Of a stretch of DNA of 64,000 nt, positions 45,674 to 56,500 are shown in pieces. The number at the start of each line of letters is the position of its first letter. Within the stretch, counting starts at the first letter, position 1. The DNA lies in NCBI GenBank assembly GCA_963921935.1, contig OY998179.1, positions 25,541,114 to 25,605,113 on the forward strand, written 5' to 3'. The translations under genes were made by a program, and so were the position numbers. The DNA comes from Galeruca laticollis. Taxonomy: Eukaryota > Arthropoda > Insecta > Coleoptera > Chrysomelidae. The notes beneath the pieces were generated by a model, which saw only the letters and a list, made by a program, of their open reading frames with translations, had not been told where the DNA came from and did no database searches.

Positions 45674-46914
45674 TTTAACAATCACAGAAGAAAATGCTTT
45701 GTTGTTTCGAAAACAAAAACAGTTTTGATTATAAATATTTCTCACAAGAAAATTTTATAAAGCACGTAACTATAACCTCAAAAATCGATGACAATACACG
45801 AGTAGAAAAGTCACAAACAACGCGGCAACATGACATTATTTCTGGCAGTGACTATTTTACCGTCAATAATTGGAGGCTTCTTTATGAAAATTTAAACACA
45901 AATGTTTATATCGAGGGACGTCTAAACCCAATAAAGCTATATTGCTTATACATTATTTTGGTACAAAAGTTTTTTTATCGATTGGGTTATCTTTAGAACC
46001 GATTAATTAACAAATTTAAGTATATGCACTTTTCGATAGAAATGTAGCCACACATGCGATAGAAATGCGCCCTTGGTGACGTAAACGCAACTTTATTTGG
46101 TTTTTACTATATGTCTGTTCTCTGTTTATTTAACAAACTTCTTCTTCACGAATTTGCATGAAACATATTTATGTTTTTTCAAAAGCGTTATTGAATTTTG
46201 CCAATGGTTGGTAGCTTAAATTGTTGATAAAATAATGAATCCATCATTCAAAATGGATTCCTTATTATTTCCCTTTTGCAAGTTTTTGTCTGGGCCTGCA
46301 ACTAATTAATTGAATTAATATTTTTAACATAATTAAAATTTTAATAAAAATAAGAAGATAAATTAGGCAATTCATCAAAAACGATAATGTAAGTTAGCGG
46401 GAAATACGATAAATTATCTTAAACATGAATAATTTAGGACATTTAGGTATTTAAATCATCCACTTTTTTCAAGTATTCCACAAAACTTACATTTAACACG
46501 TTGAGCCCTAGAGCCGTCCATAGGCCCGCAACTGAAGATTCCTCACAGCCTGGAGCGGTCCCTCGGACCGCATGATGTAGTTTACTTAAAACCTTCTTCA
46601 CGGCTCAAGGGAGTGCATTTAAATGTGTTTTACAGTTTGGTTGGACCGTCCTGGGTCCTTGAAACATTACCCTACATTTGATCCATTTGATTTTTTTATA
46701 ATTTTCAACTCCATTGTAAAACAAAAAACCTTACTTTTCATATTTTTTTTTGTTTTCTTCAACATAATTCAATAATATTTCATTATAACTTCTAATTTGT
46801 GCTACCTTTACATTACCTGTACCTATTTTTAGTAAATTTTGTTTTTAAGGGTACAAAAAAAGTTAAATTTAAAAAAACGGAACTTTTATTACAACTTTGA
46901 TTTCAATCAAAAAG
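45674..46914. other. Unassigned spacer
   Basis: No convincing gene; the 100-codon plus frame at 45694-45996 has no recognisable motif. A GC-richer block 46497-46670 (GAGCCGTCCATAGGCCCGCA, GGAGCGGTCCCTCGGACCGC) looks like an unassigned repeat. Confidence 0.4.
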
Positions 46915-48586
46915 AAAGTAGAAGATAATAACAGTTACAAAATCTGATAAGGGGAACACAACTGTCATATTGACAACTGAAAATTATAATTCAAAAATAT
47001 ATAACCTTTAGAATGTAGCGATGTAAAAGTTCTTAGGGCAGACCCATCAAAAAAGTTTTCTAATAATGTTAGGGATATTGTTAATAATTCAAATTATCTT
47101 TTAAGTGATTACGAAAAAAGGTCAATCATAAATAAGAATCCTCATTGTCCACAATTATATGGAACCGTTAAATTACATAAAATAACGAAACCAATTAGAC
47201 CTGTAGTTTCTTATGTTAATACTCCTAATAATATATTGGCAAAGAAGCTTAACAATATACTTAATAGTTACGGATATGCATCTAAATACTCAATTAGAAA
47301 TTCAATAGAACTAATCAAAAAATTAAAAACATTCAACTTACAAGATAACTCTAAGCTTATTTCATTTGACGTTACTAATATGCTCACTAAAATTCCTCCA
47401 AAAGAATGTCTAATACTTGTAAGAAAATTACTGTAACCTAAAAATATGAATCCAGGAATAATATCGGATATACTTAATTTATTTGATGTATGTATTAATC
47501 AGAATTATTTCACTTTTGACAATAACATATATATTCAAAATGAAGGTTTACCAATGGGAAGCCCTATATCACCTATTTTGGCAAACATTTAAATGGACAG
47601 TTTAGAAAGAAAAATCTTTGAATGTAATATTTCAAAAAATGTTTTATTTTGGTATAGATATGTAGATGACATATTAGCTTGTTTTATATGTAAAGAACGA
47701 GAATTAGATATACTTTTCAACCTCATTAATAATTTTCACCCAAAAATTGAATTTACATTGGAAATTGAAGAAAAGAACTTAATCTTCTTGGTTTGAAAAT
47801 TTAAAGAGTTAATAATGTACTTGATTATTCAATTTATCAAAAACCAACACACACTGATGTGACAATTCCATATAGTTCCAATCACCCCATGTCACATAAA
47901 CTAGCGGCATATAATTCAATGATACATAGAACATTTTCAGTTCCTATGAACAAATGTAATTTTTATAGAGATATTAATACAATTAGACAAATAGCAACAT
48001 CCAACGGTTATCCATTACATATGATAAATAAGCTAATTAATAAAAAAGAGGAAAAAGTGGCATTACAACTAATATTTCCTAAACAAAATGAAAAAATAAA
48101 AATTTATAAAACCATCACATATGCAGGAAATATTTCTAATAATATTTCAAAGATAATGTCTTTAGCAACGAATACAACAATTTCTTTTAAAACTGAAAGT
48201 AACTTTAGTACAAAATTGTTAAATGAAAAAACAAAAATACCACCATCAAAGAAATCAGGTATATATAAACTCAAGTGTCCAGAATGTAATCTGTCTATTT
48301 GGGTCAGACCCTTAGAAATTTTGAAAACCGATACAGTGAACACTTACGAGCATACAGATTAAAACAACCAGATAAATTCCATTACGCAAAACATCTACTT
48401 GACACCAACCATTCATTGACACCAAACACAGAACTAGAAGTACTACATATTTGTGATAAGAAACAAGAACTGGATTTCCTTGAAGAGTTGGAAATTAGAA
48501 GACACTTAAGAAACCCACAAGATGAAGTCGTCAATGAACAGATAAATCTAGGGATTTCTCCACTATTAAACTGTCTTCTTAAGTGA
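46915..48586 (+). pseudogene. Penelope-like element (RT plus GIY-YIG)
   Basis: In order: KSDKGNTTVILTTENYNSKI, PQLYGTVKLHKITKPIRPVV, LISFDVTNMLTKIPPKECLI (first RT aspartate), NEGLPMGSPISPILANI, FWYRYVDDILACF (active-site DD), KKSGIYKLKCPECNLS (GIY part) and YIGQTLRNFENRYSEHLRAY-like in the next frame (codes LGQ/GQT here), ending LGISPLLNCLLK and TGA at 48584-48586. RT joined to a GIY-YIG endonuclease defines Penelope-like elements. Stops near 47436, 47590 and 47797 and a frameshift near 48300 show decay. A second, truncated copy is at 562-837. Confidence 0.9.
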
Positions 48587-48734
48587 TAATTGTAAAGATC
48601 AGCAGATATAGTTTTTCTGGTTTTCTATATCATTGCACAGTTATACTGATCTTAATTGGAAAAATGATATCCAGGATATCTAAGCTTCAATATTTGCAAT
48701 ATCACATCTTCTTCTTTTTTCTATTAACATATAT

Positions 48735-49190
48735 TAAGTCGTTCGAACGAAAGTGGTAACAGCGACGCTGAGTGCTTATTTTGTACGGGTCGGTACTCAG
48801 AAGATAAACATGGAGAAAAATGGGCTAGATGCACACAGTGTGGTAGATGGGCACATGAAGACTGCGGGGAGATTCGAAGTAACATTTTTATTTGTTGTTT
48901 TTGTGAAGGAAAGGGCTGAATAGCGTCTCAAATTAGGTTCGGTGTCTTAAATTTGAACACCCTTATGTCTCAAATTAGGTATCCTATTTCCTTTTTTACT
49001 TAATTGTACCATGTTTTTAAAATGATTATATTATAAGTAAGCATAAGTTTAATAATGTTTTTTGTTTGCCAAAGGCTAGTATAAAGACTATATTCTTTAC
49101 TTTTCAGAAAGTTTACCTTTAGTTTTTGTAAACAAATTTTTATGATTTTTTTAAAAAAGTGTCTCAAATTTGGTTCCTTTCCTCTAGTCT
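48735..49190 (+). pseudogene. 3' end of a pogo-type element (zinc finger plus right terminus)
   Basis: SDAECLFCTGRYSEDKHGEK, WARCTQCGRWAHEDCGEIRS, FICCFCEGKG then TGA near 48920: a PHD-like finger matching that of the 3320-5901 element. The non-coding tail repeats TCTCAAATTAGG and ends TTGGTTCCTTTCCTCTA, a variant of the same family's right terminal repeat, followed by TA-type border at about 49188. The left part of the element is missing. Confidence 0.8.
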
Positions 49191-49219
49191 AGGGGATAAT
49201 GATATGACACTAATTTTAC

Positions 49220-49660
49220 GATTGGGTATTGTTCAGGGCATCTCTAAAACCGTTTATCACTTTTCCGCCAACCCTATCTACGATGCGAGAAAAGTATTGG
49301 TTTAAGCCACAAAAGAATTATTTTAGGATTGAATATTGTTCAGGGCGTCGCACTGATGAACCCTATTGATTTTCAGCTGAGTGGAGCTAGTACAACGGGT
49401 GAAGTACCACATTCTTGGTCATTTTTTGAGAAATTTTAAGTTGTTAGCACGATACAGCATCCTAAGTGCATACAAGTCACCAATTTTATTATAGGATATT
49501 GTTCAGGTCATCTCAAACATCAACCCTGTTGATTTTCAGTTCACCAGAGCTAGTACAACGGGCTCTGTACATCCAGATATTTTTTGAAAATGTTTGGAGA
49601 AATTTCGGTTTATTAGCACGATACAACCTCCGGAGTGTATAAGTGCGTCAAAGTTAGTTT
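49220..49660. repeat. Imperfect tandem repeat, ~106-164 bp spacing
   Basis: ATTGTTCAGG occurs at about 49228, 49334 and 49498. The last two units share TTGATTTTCAG and AGCTAGTACAACGGG and TTAGCACGATACA blocks; the first is partial. Confidence 0.75.
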
Positions 49661-50484
49661 TAATCCTTAAAACCGTTTATTTTTATATACAATTTTCGGC
49701 GTTAATTTTCAACAATCTCGATTTGGTCATTTATCATCAAATTTTACTTCTAACCGTATATTTTTTTAAGTAATAATTCTATATATAAGTAATAATTCTT
49801 TAATCCTTTAAATTGTACTAACGTTTCGTTATTCTGCATCCGATTTCCGCTGACACAGAGAAGTAATAAGTTTATACCGATGGGACCCGTTACTGGCCAG
49901 TTTTTCGCCTTTTGACATCTCTCTGATGGATTCCAAGTTCGACACTGTCCAAAGAGTGGTTGTCAGCATGATCCGATACAAGGGGTTGGAAAATGGGGTT
50001 AGACACCGATCAATACTTCACAATGTGTGCGTCTACATCCAGAGAAACTTGAGCGGACTGTGGACGAATGTGTGCATTCTTTCACAAAATGGAAAAACTT
50101 TTCGAGTGTAACACGCACGGGGAAAAGGGTAAATAATATAATTTATCACTCTAACAATACGATGGGGTGGAACATATTTGGTCAAATAGTTTACTACAGT
50201 TTTATTTATTTTTATACATAAAAAAGCGAATAGTAAACCAGAGAAATAGATTTTCTCTTCAGCAAGAAGTGTATTATACCATATAGTTTTTACCATTTTA
50301 CTTGTAAACATAAGGTGTCGTAAAATAGGTCAGTCAAAACGTAGACCATGTACCGGGTGTCTGATTAAGAGAGGTAGCCCGCTGTATCTCAGAAACAATT
50401 TATCGTACAGCTTAGAGAAAAAAATCTGTATTACAAACTCGCATCGAGAAACTGCTGTCAATAATAATAATAATAATAATAAGA
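49661..50484. other. Unassigned region
   Basis: No gene or element recognised. A short (AAT)n microsatellite lies at 50461-50482. Confidence 0.4.
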
Positions 50485-50800
50485 GCAGTGGAAAGTAGAC
50501 CAAGTTACTATCCTACTCATGGTCCTATCCACAACAGGCATTGTACCACGGCAGCTTGGTAAGGCTGTGGATACTCTTAAAATCAGTCCATCTGCAATTG
50601 GAAAGATGCAGAAAACAGCTATTCTTGGCACTTGCACCATTGTAAGGAAAGTACTGGGAAAATAACGCTAAAAAGTGGAAGGTCAAACATGCTTTGATAG
50701 ATTTATATCTGTATATTTGAATAAACCACACTCAGACCAAAAGGCCTGAGTTTATGTAAAATGCCTTAAGAAGAGAACTAGTTAAAATAATAATAATAAT
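50485..50800 (+). pseudogene. LINE 3' end with (AAT)n tail
   Basis: The plus frame reads ILLMVLSTTGIVPRQLGKAV, SAIGKMQKTAILGTCTIVRK and VLGK, stop TAA at 50663-50665. The STTGIVP..., QKxAILGTCxIVRKxL signature is the extreme C-terminus of a common insect LINE group. The 3' UTR ends in AATAATAATAAT at 50786-50802, which also borders the next, opposite LINE. Confidence 0.7.
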
Positions 50801-50802
50801 AA

Positions 50803-51885
50803 TTTATTGCTTCAAAAACATGAGTTTACAGCAAGGGTGTATGTGTACAAATTAAACAATACGCTATACACTAACAAACAATTTAACAATAATAATCTAT
50901 GAGATTAAAAGACATCTTAAAAGACAACTACTCATTGATAATAAATGACCGTAATCTTATAATATTCCACACATATTCACAAATTTGCTTGGCTTCAGCA
51001 AATGTGATATTTTGTTTAATGCTTCCAAACTCTGCAAACAAGAAATATTTTGTTTCATGACGACGTAAATTGGACAATCAAAAAGAAGATGCTGCAATGT
51101 TTCCTTTTCATTTCAATTACATGCGGAACATTCAATATCGTGATCTATATAACAAGTAGTTCCATTTAAGGTGAACTTAATTTTAAAAGCATTTGCCGTA
51201 CGTAACTGAGCAAGTGTGCGGGTGAACTTAATGGGCAATTTTACAAGTAAATACAAACTTGAACTCCTGGAAACAGTAAACAAACTATATAGATATAAAT
51301 AGGACTACCTAGAAACCAAAAGCAAGTCAGATTCATACAAATGTGTATAACACGTCTCAAGTAATTTTTTCATGCTTAATTAATGTATGATAGCTCAAGT
51401 TGTGCCACATTTCTATCTGATTTATTTTAATAAAAAATTGTTTCATTTGCACCGCCCTGTTAAACTTGGAATCAGTACTACCGGATGTACGAATTTATTG
51501 TCTAAAGCAAAGAACAGGATATCTAGTATCATCCATAGCCAGAATCTTGAGCAACCAATTTAGAGATAATTTGAAGATTGTATATTCAAGTTTTACTCTT
51601 CCCACCTCTAAACGTACTATGGCGTCAGGTGTGCTGATAGAAACAAGGAGAACTCTTTTGATAAACTGTACGTGGACTCTCTCTAGTACATCCAAATACC
51701 TGAGACCCCAAACAGGTACCGAGTTGAACATAACACTCAAAGCCAATGTCTCAAACAACTTAATTCTTGGATACCAGGAGTTCGTCTTCGCTTCAACCAT
51801 AATTGGCAATATAATTCCAACGGCTTGCTTTCCTTTGTTCGCAGTAACTACTGACATTTCATGAAATACACCAGAAGATGACATT
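50803..51885 (-). pseudogene. LINE RT C-terminal half, antisense, part 2
   Basis: Read on the minus strand from the Harbinger insertion: SSSGVFHEMSVVTANKGKQA, WGLRYLDVLERVHVQFIKRV, LEVGRVKLEYTIFKLSLNWL, then decayed tail ETLQHLLFDCPIYVV (zinc-binding end) and a 3' UTR finishing at the shared (AAT)n. The upstream piece YNNQPIEVVNKYNYLGVTM lies at 54645-54592. Removing the Harbinger element restores GVTM-SSSG in frame. 5'-truncated and frameshifted. Confidence 0.8.
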
Positions 51886-52141
51886 GAGCGGTGTGAATAA
51901 AAACGAGTAGGACAAGTAAATACTTGAACATATCAAAATAACAAGTAAACGCCAAAATTGAAGTGAATAAAACAAGTATTTACTCTTACTCGCGAGTAAA
52001 TACTTGAGAGGCTAGTAAAACCCGGAAAAATGCCAATTTTGGTGTGAATAAACGCAAGTAAATACTTCTGTAGCAAGTAAATACTCGTCTATTCGCAAAT
52101 CAACCCGACCCCAGAGTTGCAGTCGTACTTGTACACGAAAG

Positions 52142-53152
52142 ATGGCTTCATTCATGAACCTGCGTGGTGTGAAACGTTATAGAGATCGGCGTGATATAAG
52201 TCCCGATCTATCTAAGGGACTATTACGGTTTGAGAGCGAAAACGTAGATTTTCTCACTTCGCACTTTCTTGATGAAAACACTGATGCAAGGGGTGGAGGA
52301 TTAACTGCACGGAAAAAGATGGAAATTTTTCTGAGATACGTTAGTGATCCAGGATTCCAAAGTGGTGTTGCCAACGACATGGGGGTTGAAAGAAGTACCG
52401 TCAGCAGATTATTTTCAAGTGTATTGGATAAAATAGTGTCGAAGTCTAAAGATTGGATTAAATTTCAACGCACTATTGAAGATATGGATCAGGCCAAGGC
52501 AGATTGGGCTTCAAAATTTCGCATTCCGACTGTCATTGGTGCTATAGATTGCACTCACGTGCATATTATGAAACCTTCGGAATTCGACGACGAGTATGTG
52601 AACAGAAAAGGAAAAACAACAATAAACATTCAGATGACTTGTGACGCTAATTAAAAAATTACAAGTGTGGACGCGCAATGGCCAGGGAGTGTACATGATG
52701 GCAGGATTTGGCGAGTGAGTGGAATTCAGGACGTGATGCGCCGATATGATGGTGATGTTTGTCTCCTTGGTGATAGTGGATATGGAATTACTCCTTGGTT
52801 ACTGACTCCTTTTGATGGACCAAGAAATGCTCGTGAGCGGAATTACAATTCGACCCATGCTCAGGAAAGAGTGATAATTGAACGAGTTTTTGGCCAGATG
52901 AAACGTCGTTTTCCCATACTCTCGAGCCAAGTTAGAATAGCAGTCAAAAATGTTCCCAATTTAGTAATAAGTTGTGCAGTGCTTCACAATGTAGCAAAAC
53001 ATTTGAATGATCCTTGGGAAGTGGTAGACGGAATCGAAAATGGTGTGGCTGAAGAAAATGTACCTCTATATAATTTAGATCGGAATGAAGTTATAAATAG
53101 ACGACGTGGTCAGCAAAAACGATTAGAAATTAGTAATAATCTGATGATGTAA
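52142..53152 (+). pseudogene. HARBI1-like transposase with one premature stop
   Basis: One frame of 336 codons from ATG 52142 to TAA 53150-53152, interrupted only by TAA at 52652-52654 (CDAN*KITSVDAQWPGS). Regions: N-terminal helix-turn-helix GVANDMGVERSTVSRLFSSV, then the DDE_4-type core IPTVIGAIDCTHVHI (first D), CLLGDSGYGITPWLLTPF (second D), NSTHAQERVIIERVFGQMKR (catalytic E), ending NVPNLVISCAVLHNVAKHL. Length and motif spacing are normal for the family. The stop should truncate the protein before the second catalytic residue, so this copy is likely inactive but recently so. Confidence 0.9.
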
Positions 53153-53491
53153 ATACACATTTTTGACATGAAAATAAATTTAATCCTATTTCCTTTACTC
53201 CAATTGCAATCGCATATGTGAAAAAATAAAATAAAAAAGTAATAAAGAATATATAAAAAAACAAAAATATATCTTTTTAAATAAGTATGTCACATGTGCG
53301 CATGTGTGTGCATAGGCCTACAGTATGTCAGGTTTAACATGGCCTGCTGGAAAAGCAAATGGGCATATACCACCAGCCTATGAGCCCTCCACCTGTCATA
53401 CCATACCCGACAAACTGTGTACAGCTGTGTACGTGACGTATATTATATACTTATTTCACTTTTTATTTTTGTTTTTTTATTTATTTTATTA

Positions 53492-54265
53492 TTATTTTTT
53501 TAGAGAAAAGGAATATTTCAGGAAAGGAAACAGGATACAATTTATCTCAACAACAAAAATTCTTTCAACCACAACGCGTTGTTCAACGGACTCCATTCGT
53601 CTGTGTTGTGCAGCTCTTAGGTCCAACTCCGTTATCATCAGTTGTTCACGTTCAGCCTGAAGTCTTGTTAGCTTAATTTGTTCAAGTAGTAATAAACGCT
53701 GCAGCTCACCAGTTGTCAACATTGACGTCTCTTCAGTTTCAGCTGAGAGTTTCAATTTCTTATCTTTTTTCAACTTCGTCGCATCGCTCTTACGTATGCA
53801 AGTCACTGGTGTGATGGGCTGGTTTGATGCTAACATGTTAACGAGGTCATCTTCGTCTTCCCTATTCTCATTCTCCTCATTGAGTTCAGACGTAGAACTA
53901 GCTCCCAATCCAACGCATGAAGTCCTAGGTATTTTGCAATAAACTGGGCTCTCGTTTGAATCGCAAATTTTTAGGAAATCTGCCTCCCATGACAACAATG
54001 TTATTGCTTTATTTCCAGTTGCGTTGACATCAGTTTTTTTCTTGACTGCGGTTTTCAGATTGTTCAATAGCTTTCTTAACTGTCCAACACTAGTTTGCTT
54101 CCCAACGTTTTTCGAAAACTGGTCGGCTAAACATCCCCATGCCTTCTCTTTAGCAGATGCAACTTTAGGCAACATGGATTTATTTAGCACAACACTAAAG
54201 TCTTTCAATAACGCTACAAAAATAGCTCTATTCTCACAACCGGAAGTCACACTACTTTCATCCAT
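53492..54265 (-). CDS. Harbinger Myb/SANT-like DNA-binding partner protein
   Basis: An uninterrupted minus-strand frame of 257 codons from ATG 54265 to TAA. Residues about 10-80 (RAIFVALLKDFSVVLNKSML, KEKAWGCLADQFSKNVGKQT, QLRKLLNNLKTAVKKK) fit a Myb/SANT-like (zeste/NAIF1-like) trihelical DNA-binding domain. A Glu/Asp-rich linker and a basic patch (KLKKDKKLKLSA) follow, then a coiled-coil-like stretch LLLLEQIKLTRLQAEREQLM near residue 200. In this superfamily the partner binds DNA and helps the transposase enter the nucleus. It faces the transposase gene, tail to tail, about 340 bp apart. The last ~20 residues look like read-through of non-coding DNA. Confidence 0.8.
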   Translation of the reverse strand: MDESSVTSGCENRAIFVALLKDFSVVLNKSMLPKVASAKEKAWGCLADQFSKNVGKQTSVGQLRKLLNNLKTAVKKKTDVNATGNKAITLLSWEADFLKICDSNESPVYCKIPRTSCVGLGASSTSELNEENENREDEDDLVNMLASNQPITPVTCIRKSDATKLKKDKKLKLSAETEETSMLTTGELQRLLLLEQIKLTRLQAEREQLMITELDLRAAQHRRMESVEQRVVVERIFVVEINCILFPFLKYSFSLKK

Positions 54266-54591
54266 AGCTACAAGAAGACAAAAACAAACGGAAACGACAA
54301 CTGACTTGTGAGTAATGACGGGGAGTCAAGTTAGTTTAGCGGCGAAAACAGAACAAGTCACAACAGGAAATGATGCGTAGTCTGTGTGGTGTTACAAGTA
54401 TTTACTTGCCTTTTTTGTGAATTCAGTTGTCTCGCGAGTAAATACTTGCTAGTATACCCTCGGGTTGACGAGTACACGGTCACAAGTAAACTCGACGCTT
54501 TATTCACATCGATTTACTTGGAGTTTAAATACTCGTTACACTTTACTTGTAAGTAAATACTCGTCGTACTCGTTTTTTTTTAACACCGCTC

Positions 54592-54650
54592 ATTGTTACA
54601 CCTAGGTAATTATATTTATTCACAACTTCAATGGGTTGATTGTTATAGTG
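54592..54650 (-). pseudogene. LINE RT piece, antisense, part 1
   Basis: Minus strand codes YNNQPIEVVNKYNYLGVTM, the LGV motif of the RT thumb, and joins the 51885 end across the Harbinger insertion. The LINE appears truncated just upstream. Confidence 0.75.
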
Positions 54651-55114
54651 CTGTCAATATCAAACACTAAGAAGGAATTAAGCCATGTAATGAGTATTAA
54701 TCAATTTTAATTTAAAAAAATAGATAATTAAACAATTTTGACCATCGACATTTTTGACAGATGACAATAGGGTGCTAAACCAAAACGTTGTTAGTGCCAA
54801 AATTATAACTTTACACAGTGCATAAAAAATAGTCAAATCAAAACATTTGCAAAGTATGTAAAAAACTGCTTATTTATTTTTATTCTTACATATGTTATGC
54901 ATTATTTCAACAGAAACTTAACGTTAAAACAATTGATTATATTATAAAAGAAAATGGTTGTTTATAACTAAGTTAAACAAAACGTTGTATGTGCCACTAA
55001 TGATGCAAATGCAAGTTGGTGGTACTTACAACAACAACAAAATTCATTTTTATAGTGTTTTGAGTATTTATCGCTAAACTATTTTGGAATTATACCCTGA
55101 TAATATTCCCTCTC
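54651..55114. other. Unassigned AT-rich spacer
   Basis: AACAAAACGTTGTATGTGCC near 54974 and CCAAAACGTTGTTAGTGCC near 54780 are two direct copies of one motif, perhaps an element end; no gene. Confidence 0.4.
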
Positions 55115-55545
55115 AGGTGCAGGCAGAAATCCAAAGTGCTTCCTCTTTTTAAAAAAGGCGATGCTTCCGTAATCGATAATTATCGCCCTATCAGTACATT
55201 CAAAACTACGTATTTCTCACTCTTTCATTCGCATATTAGCTATGGCATCACCCTCGGGGTAATTCCTACCATGCTTTAACAGTATTTAGAATGCAAAAAG
55301 GCGATAAGGGTGCTTGCTGATCTTGGTTTCAGGGATCTTTGTCAACAGTTTTTCATAAAATATAAAATTATGCCATTACCGTCTTTGTTTCTATTTCATA
55401 CTCTAATTGAAATTCATGGGAAACAGTCAATGTTGTCTAGAAGTTCAGATATTCACGACTACAACACTCGTAATGGTCATCATATCAGATGCAGCTACTT
55501 TCGGCAAAATAAGACGCAATAAAATTCACCAAACTATAGGCTCTT
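55115..55545 (+). pseudogene. LINE fragment (RT start and C-terminus)
   Basis: KKGDASVIDNYRPIST (RT entry motif) is followed directly by HSHISYGITL, KAIRVLADLGFRDLCQQFFI, LPSLFLFHTLIEIHGKQS and HDYNTRNGHHIRCSYFRQNK, the C-terminal region of Jockey/CR1-like LINEs. The middle of the RT is missing, so this is an internally deleted remnant with frameshifts. Confidence 0.7.
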
Positions 55546-55567
55546 TAGGTCAAGGAAATAATAAATG

Positions 55568-56500
55568 AGAGCAGAAATGGAAAGGACCCCGGAAAGGATG
55601 GAATAAACATAGAACTAATCAAATATGGAGGCAACACTCTACATAAAAGAATATATTACCTTATTAAAAAAATATGGAACGAGGAGAGGATGCCGGAGGA
55701 ATGGGAAATTGGACAAATTGTCACAATGTAAAAATTACAGAGGAATCACATTATTAAACACTGCGTTAAAAATACTATCCACGTTAATTAACAGAAGGCT
55801 TGTGGAAAGTACAAGGGAAGTGATAGGGCAATATCAATGCGGCTTTACAAAAGACAGATCAACAACTGAAGCTATTCATACATTAAAACAAAGAATGGAA
55901 AAGCACATGAATACAGATTAGACATGGAAATGCTATTCATTGACTTTCAACAAGCCTTCGACTTAATCTAAAGAACTGAACTCATGAAGGCATTAAAAGA
56001 ACAAGTAAGCGCAAAACTGAGAAGACTAATCAAAATGACCATGAATGAGTCAAAGATCAGTGTAATAACGCAAAAAGGAGAAACAGATCAATTTAGAATT
56101 AATAAAGGGGTAAGACAAGGTGACTCTTTGTCTACAACGCTATTCAAACTATCATTAGAACATACAATGAGAAAATTACACAAGGGTAGCTTAAGGTCAA
56201 GTGGCAGTCAAATAATAGCCTATGCGGACGATATCGTGATTGTATCCAAAAGAAGAAAGAGTCATGGAAAATATGCTAAAGGAGATAGTCACAGAGGGAG
56301 GAAAAATGGGGCTAAAAATAAACGAAAGTAAAACCAAACTAATGAGATTTGGGAACCTAAACCAAAAAGGAAAAATAAAAATCAGCGAGTATGAATTTGA
56401 AGAAGTTAAAAAATATAAATATTTGGGAGTTATGATTAGCAATATTGGAGATAGAATTACTGAAATAGAAGAAAAGATACTCGCTACAAATAGAGCATAT
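55568..56500 (+). pseudogene. RTE-like LINE, RT domain, left part
   Basis: Frames give GKDPGKDGINIELIKYGGNT, RMPEEWEIGQIVT, YRGITLLNTALKILSTLINR, GQYQCGFTKDRSTTEAIHTL, LFIDFQQAFDLI, INKGVRQGDSLSTTLFKLSL, IIAYADDIVIVSKR (intact YADD) and GLKINESKTKLMRFG, YLGVMISNIGDRITEIEEKI, ATNRAY. At least three frame breaks. The gene is cut at 56500 by the 2985-bp transposon and resumes at 59490. Confidence 0.85.

Larger units (their letters stand above)
51886..54591 (+). mobile_element. Complete PIF/Harbinger DNA transposon
   Basis: Target duplication ATT at 51883-51885 and 54592-54594, the 3-bp duplication expected of PIF/Harbinger. Terminal inverted repeats begin GAGCGGTGT and extend imperfectly for about 35 bp (AAAAACGAGTA in both). 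AAGTAAATACTTG-type motifs recur five or more times in each subterminal region, in both orientations. It carries the two genes of this superfamily, transposase (+) and a Myb/SANT-like partner (-), tail to tail. Length 2706 bp. Confidence 0.93.

Noticed and set aside
45694..45996. 100-codon plus-strand frame next to the Tc1-like gene
   Set aside because: No recognisable motif, AT-biased codons, and no splice or start context.
53325..53660. 111-codon plus-strand frame between the Harbinger genes
   Set aside because: It overlaps the 3' end of the minus-strand Myb/SANT-like gene and has no motif of its own.
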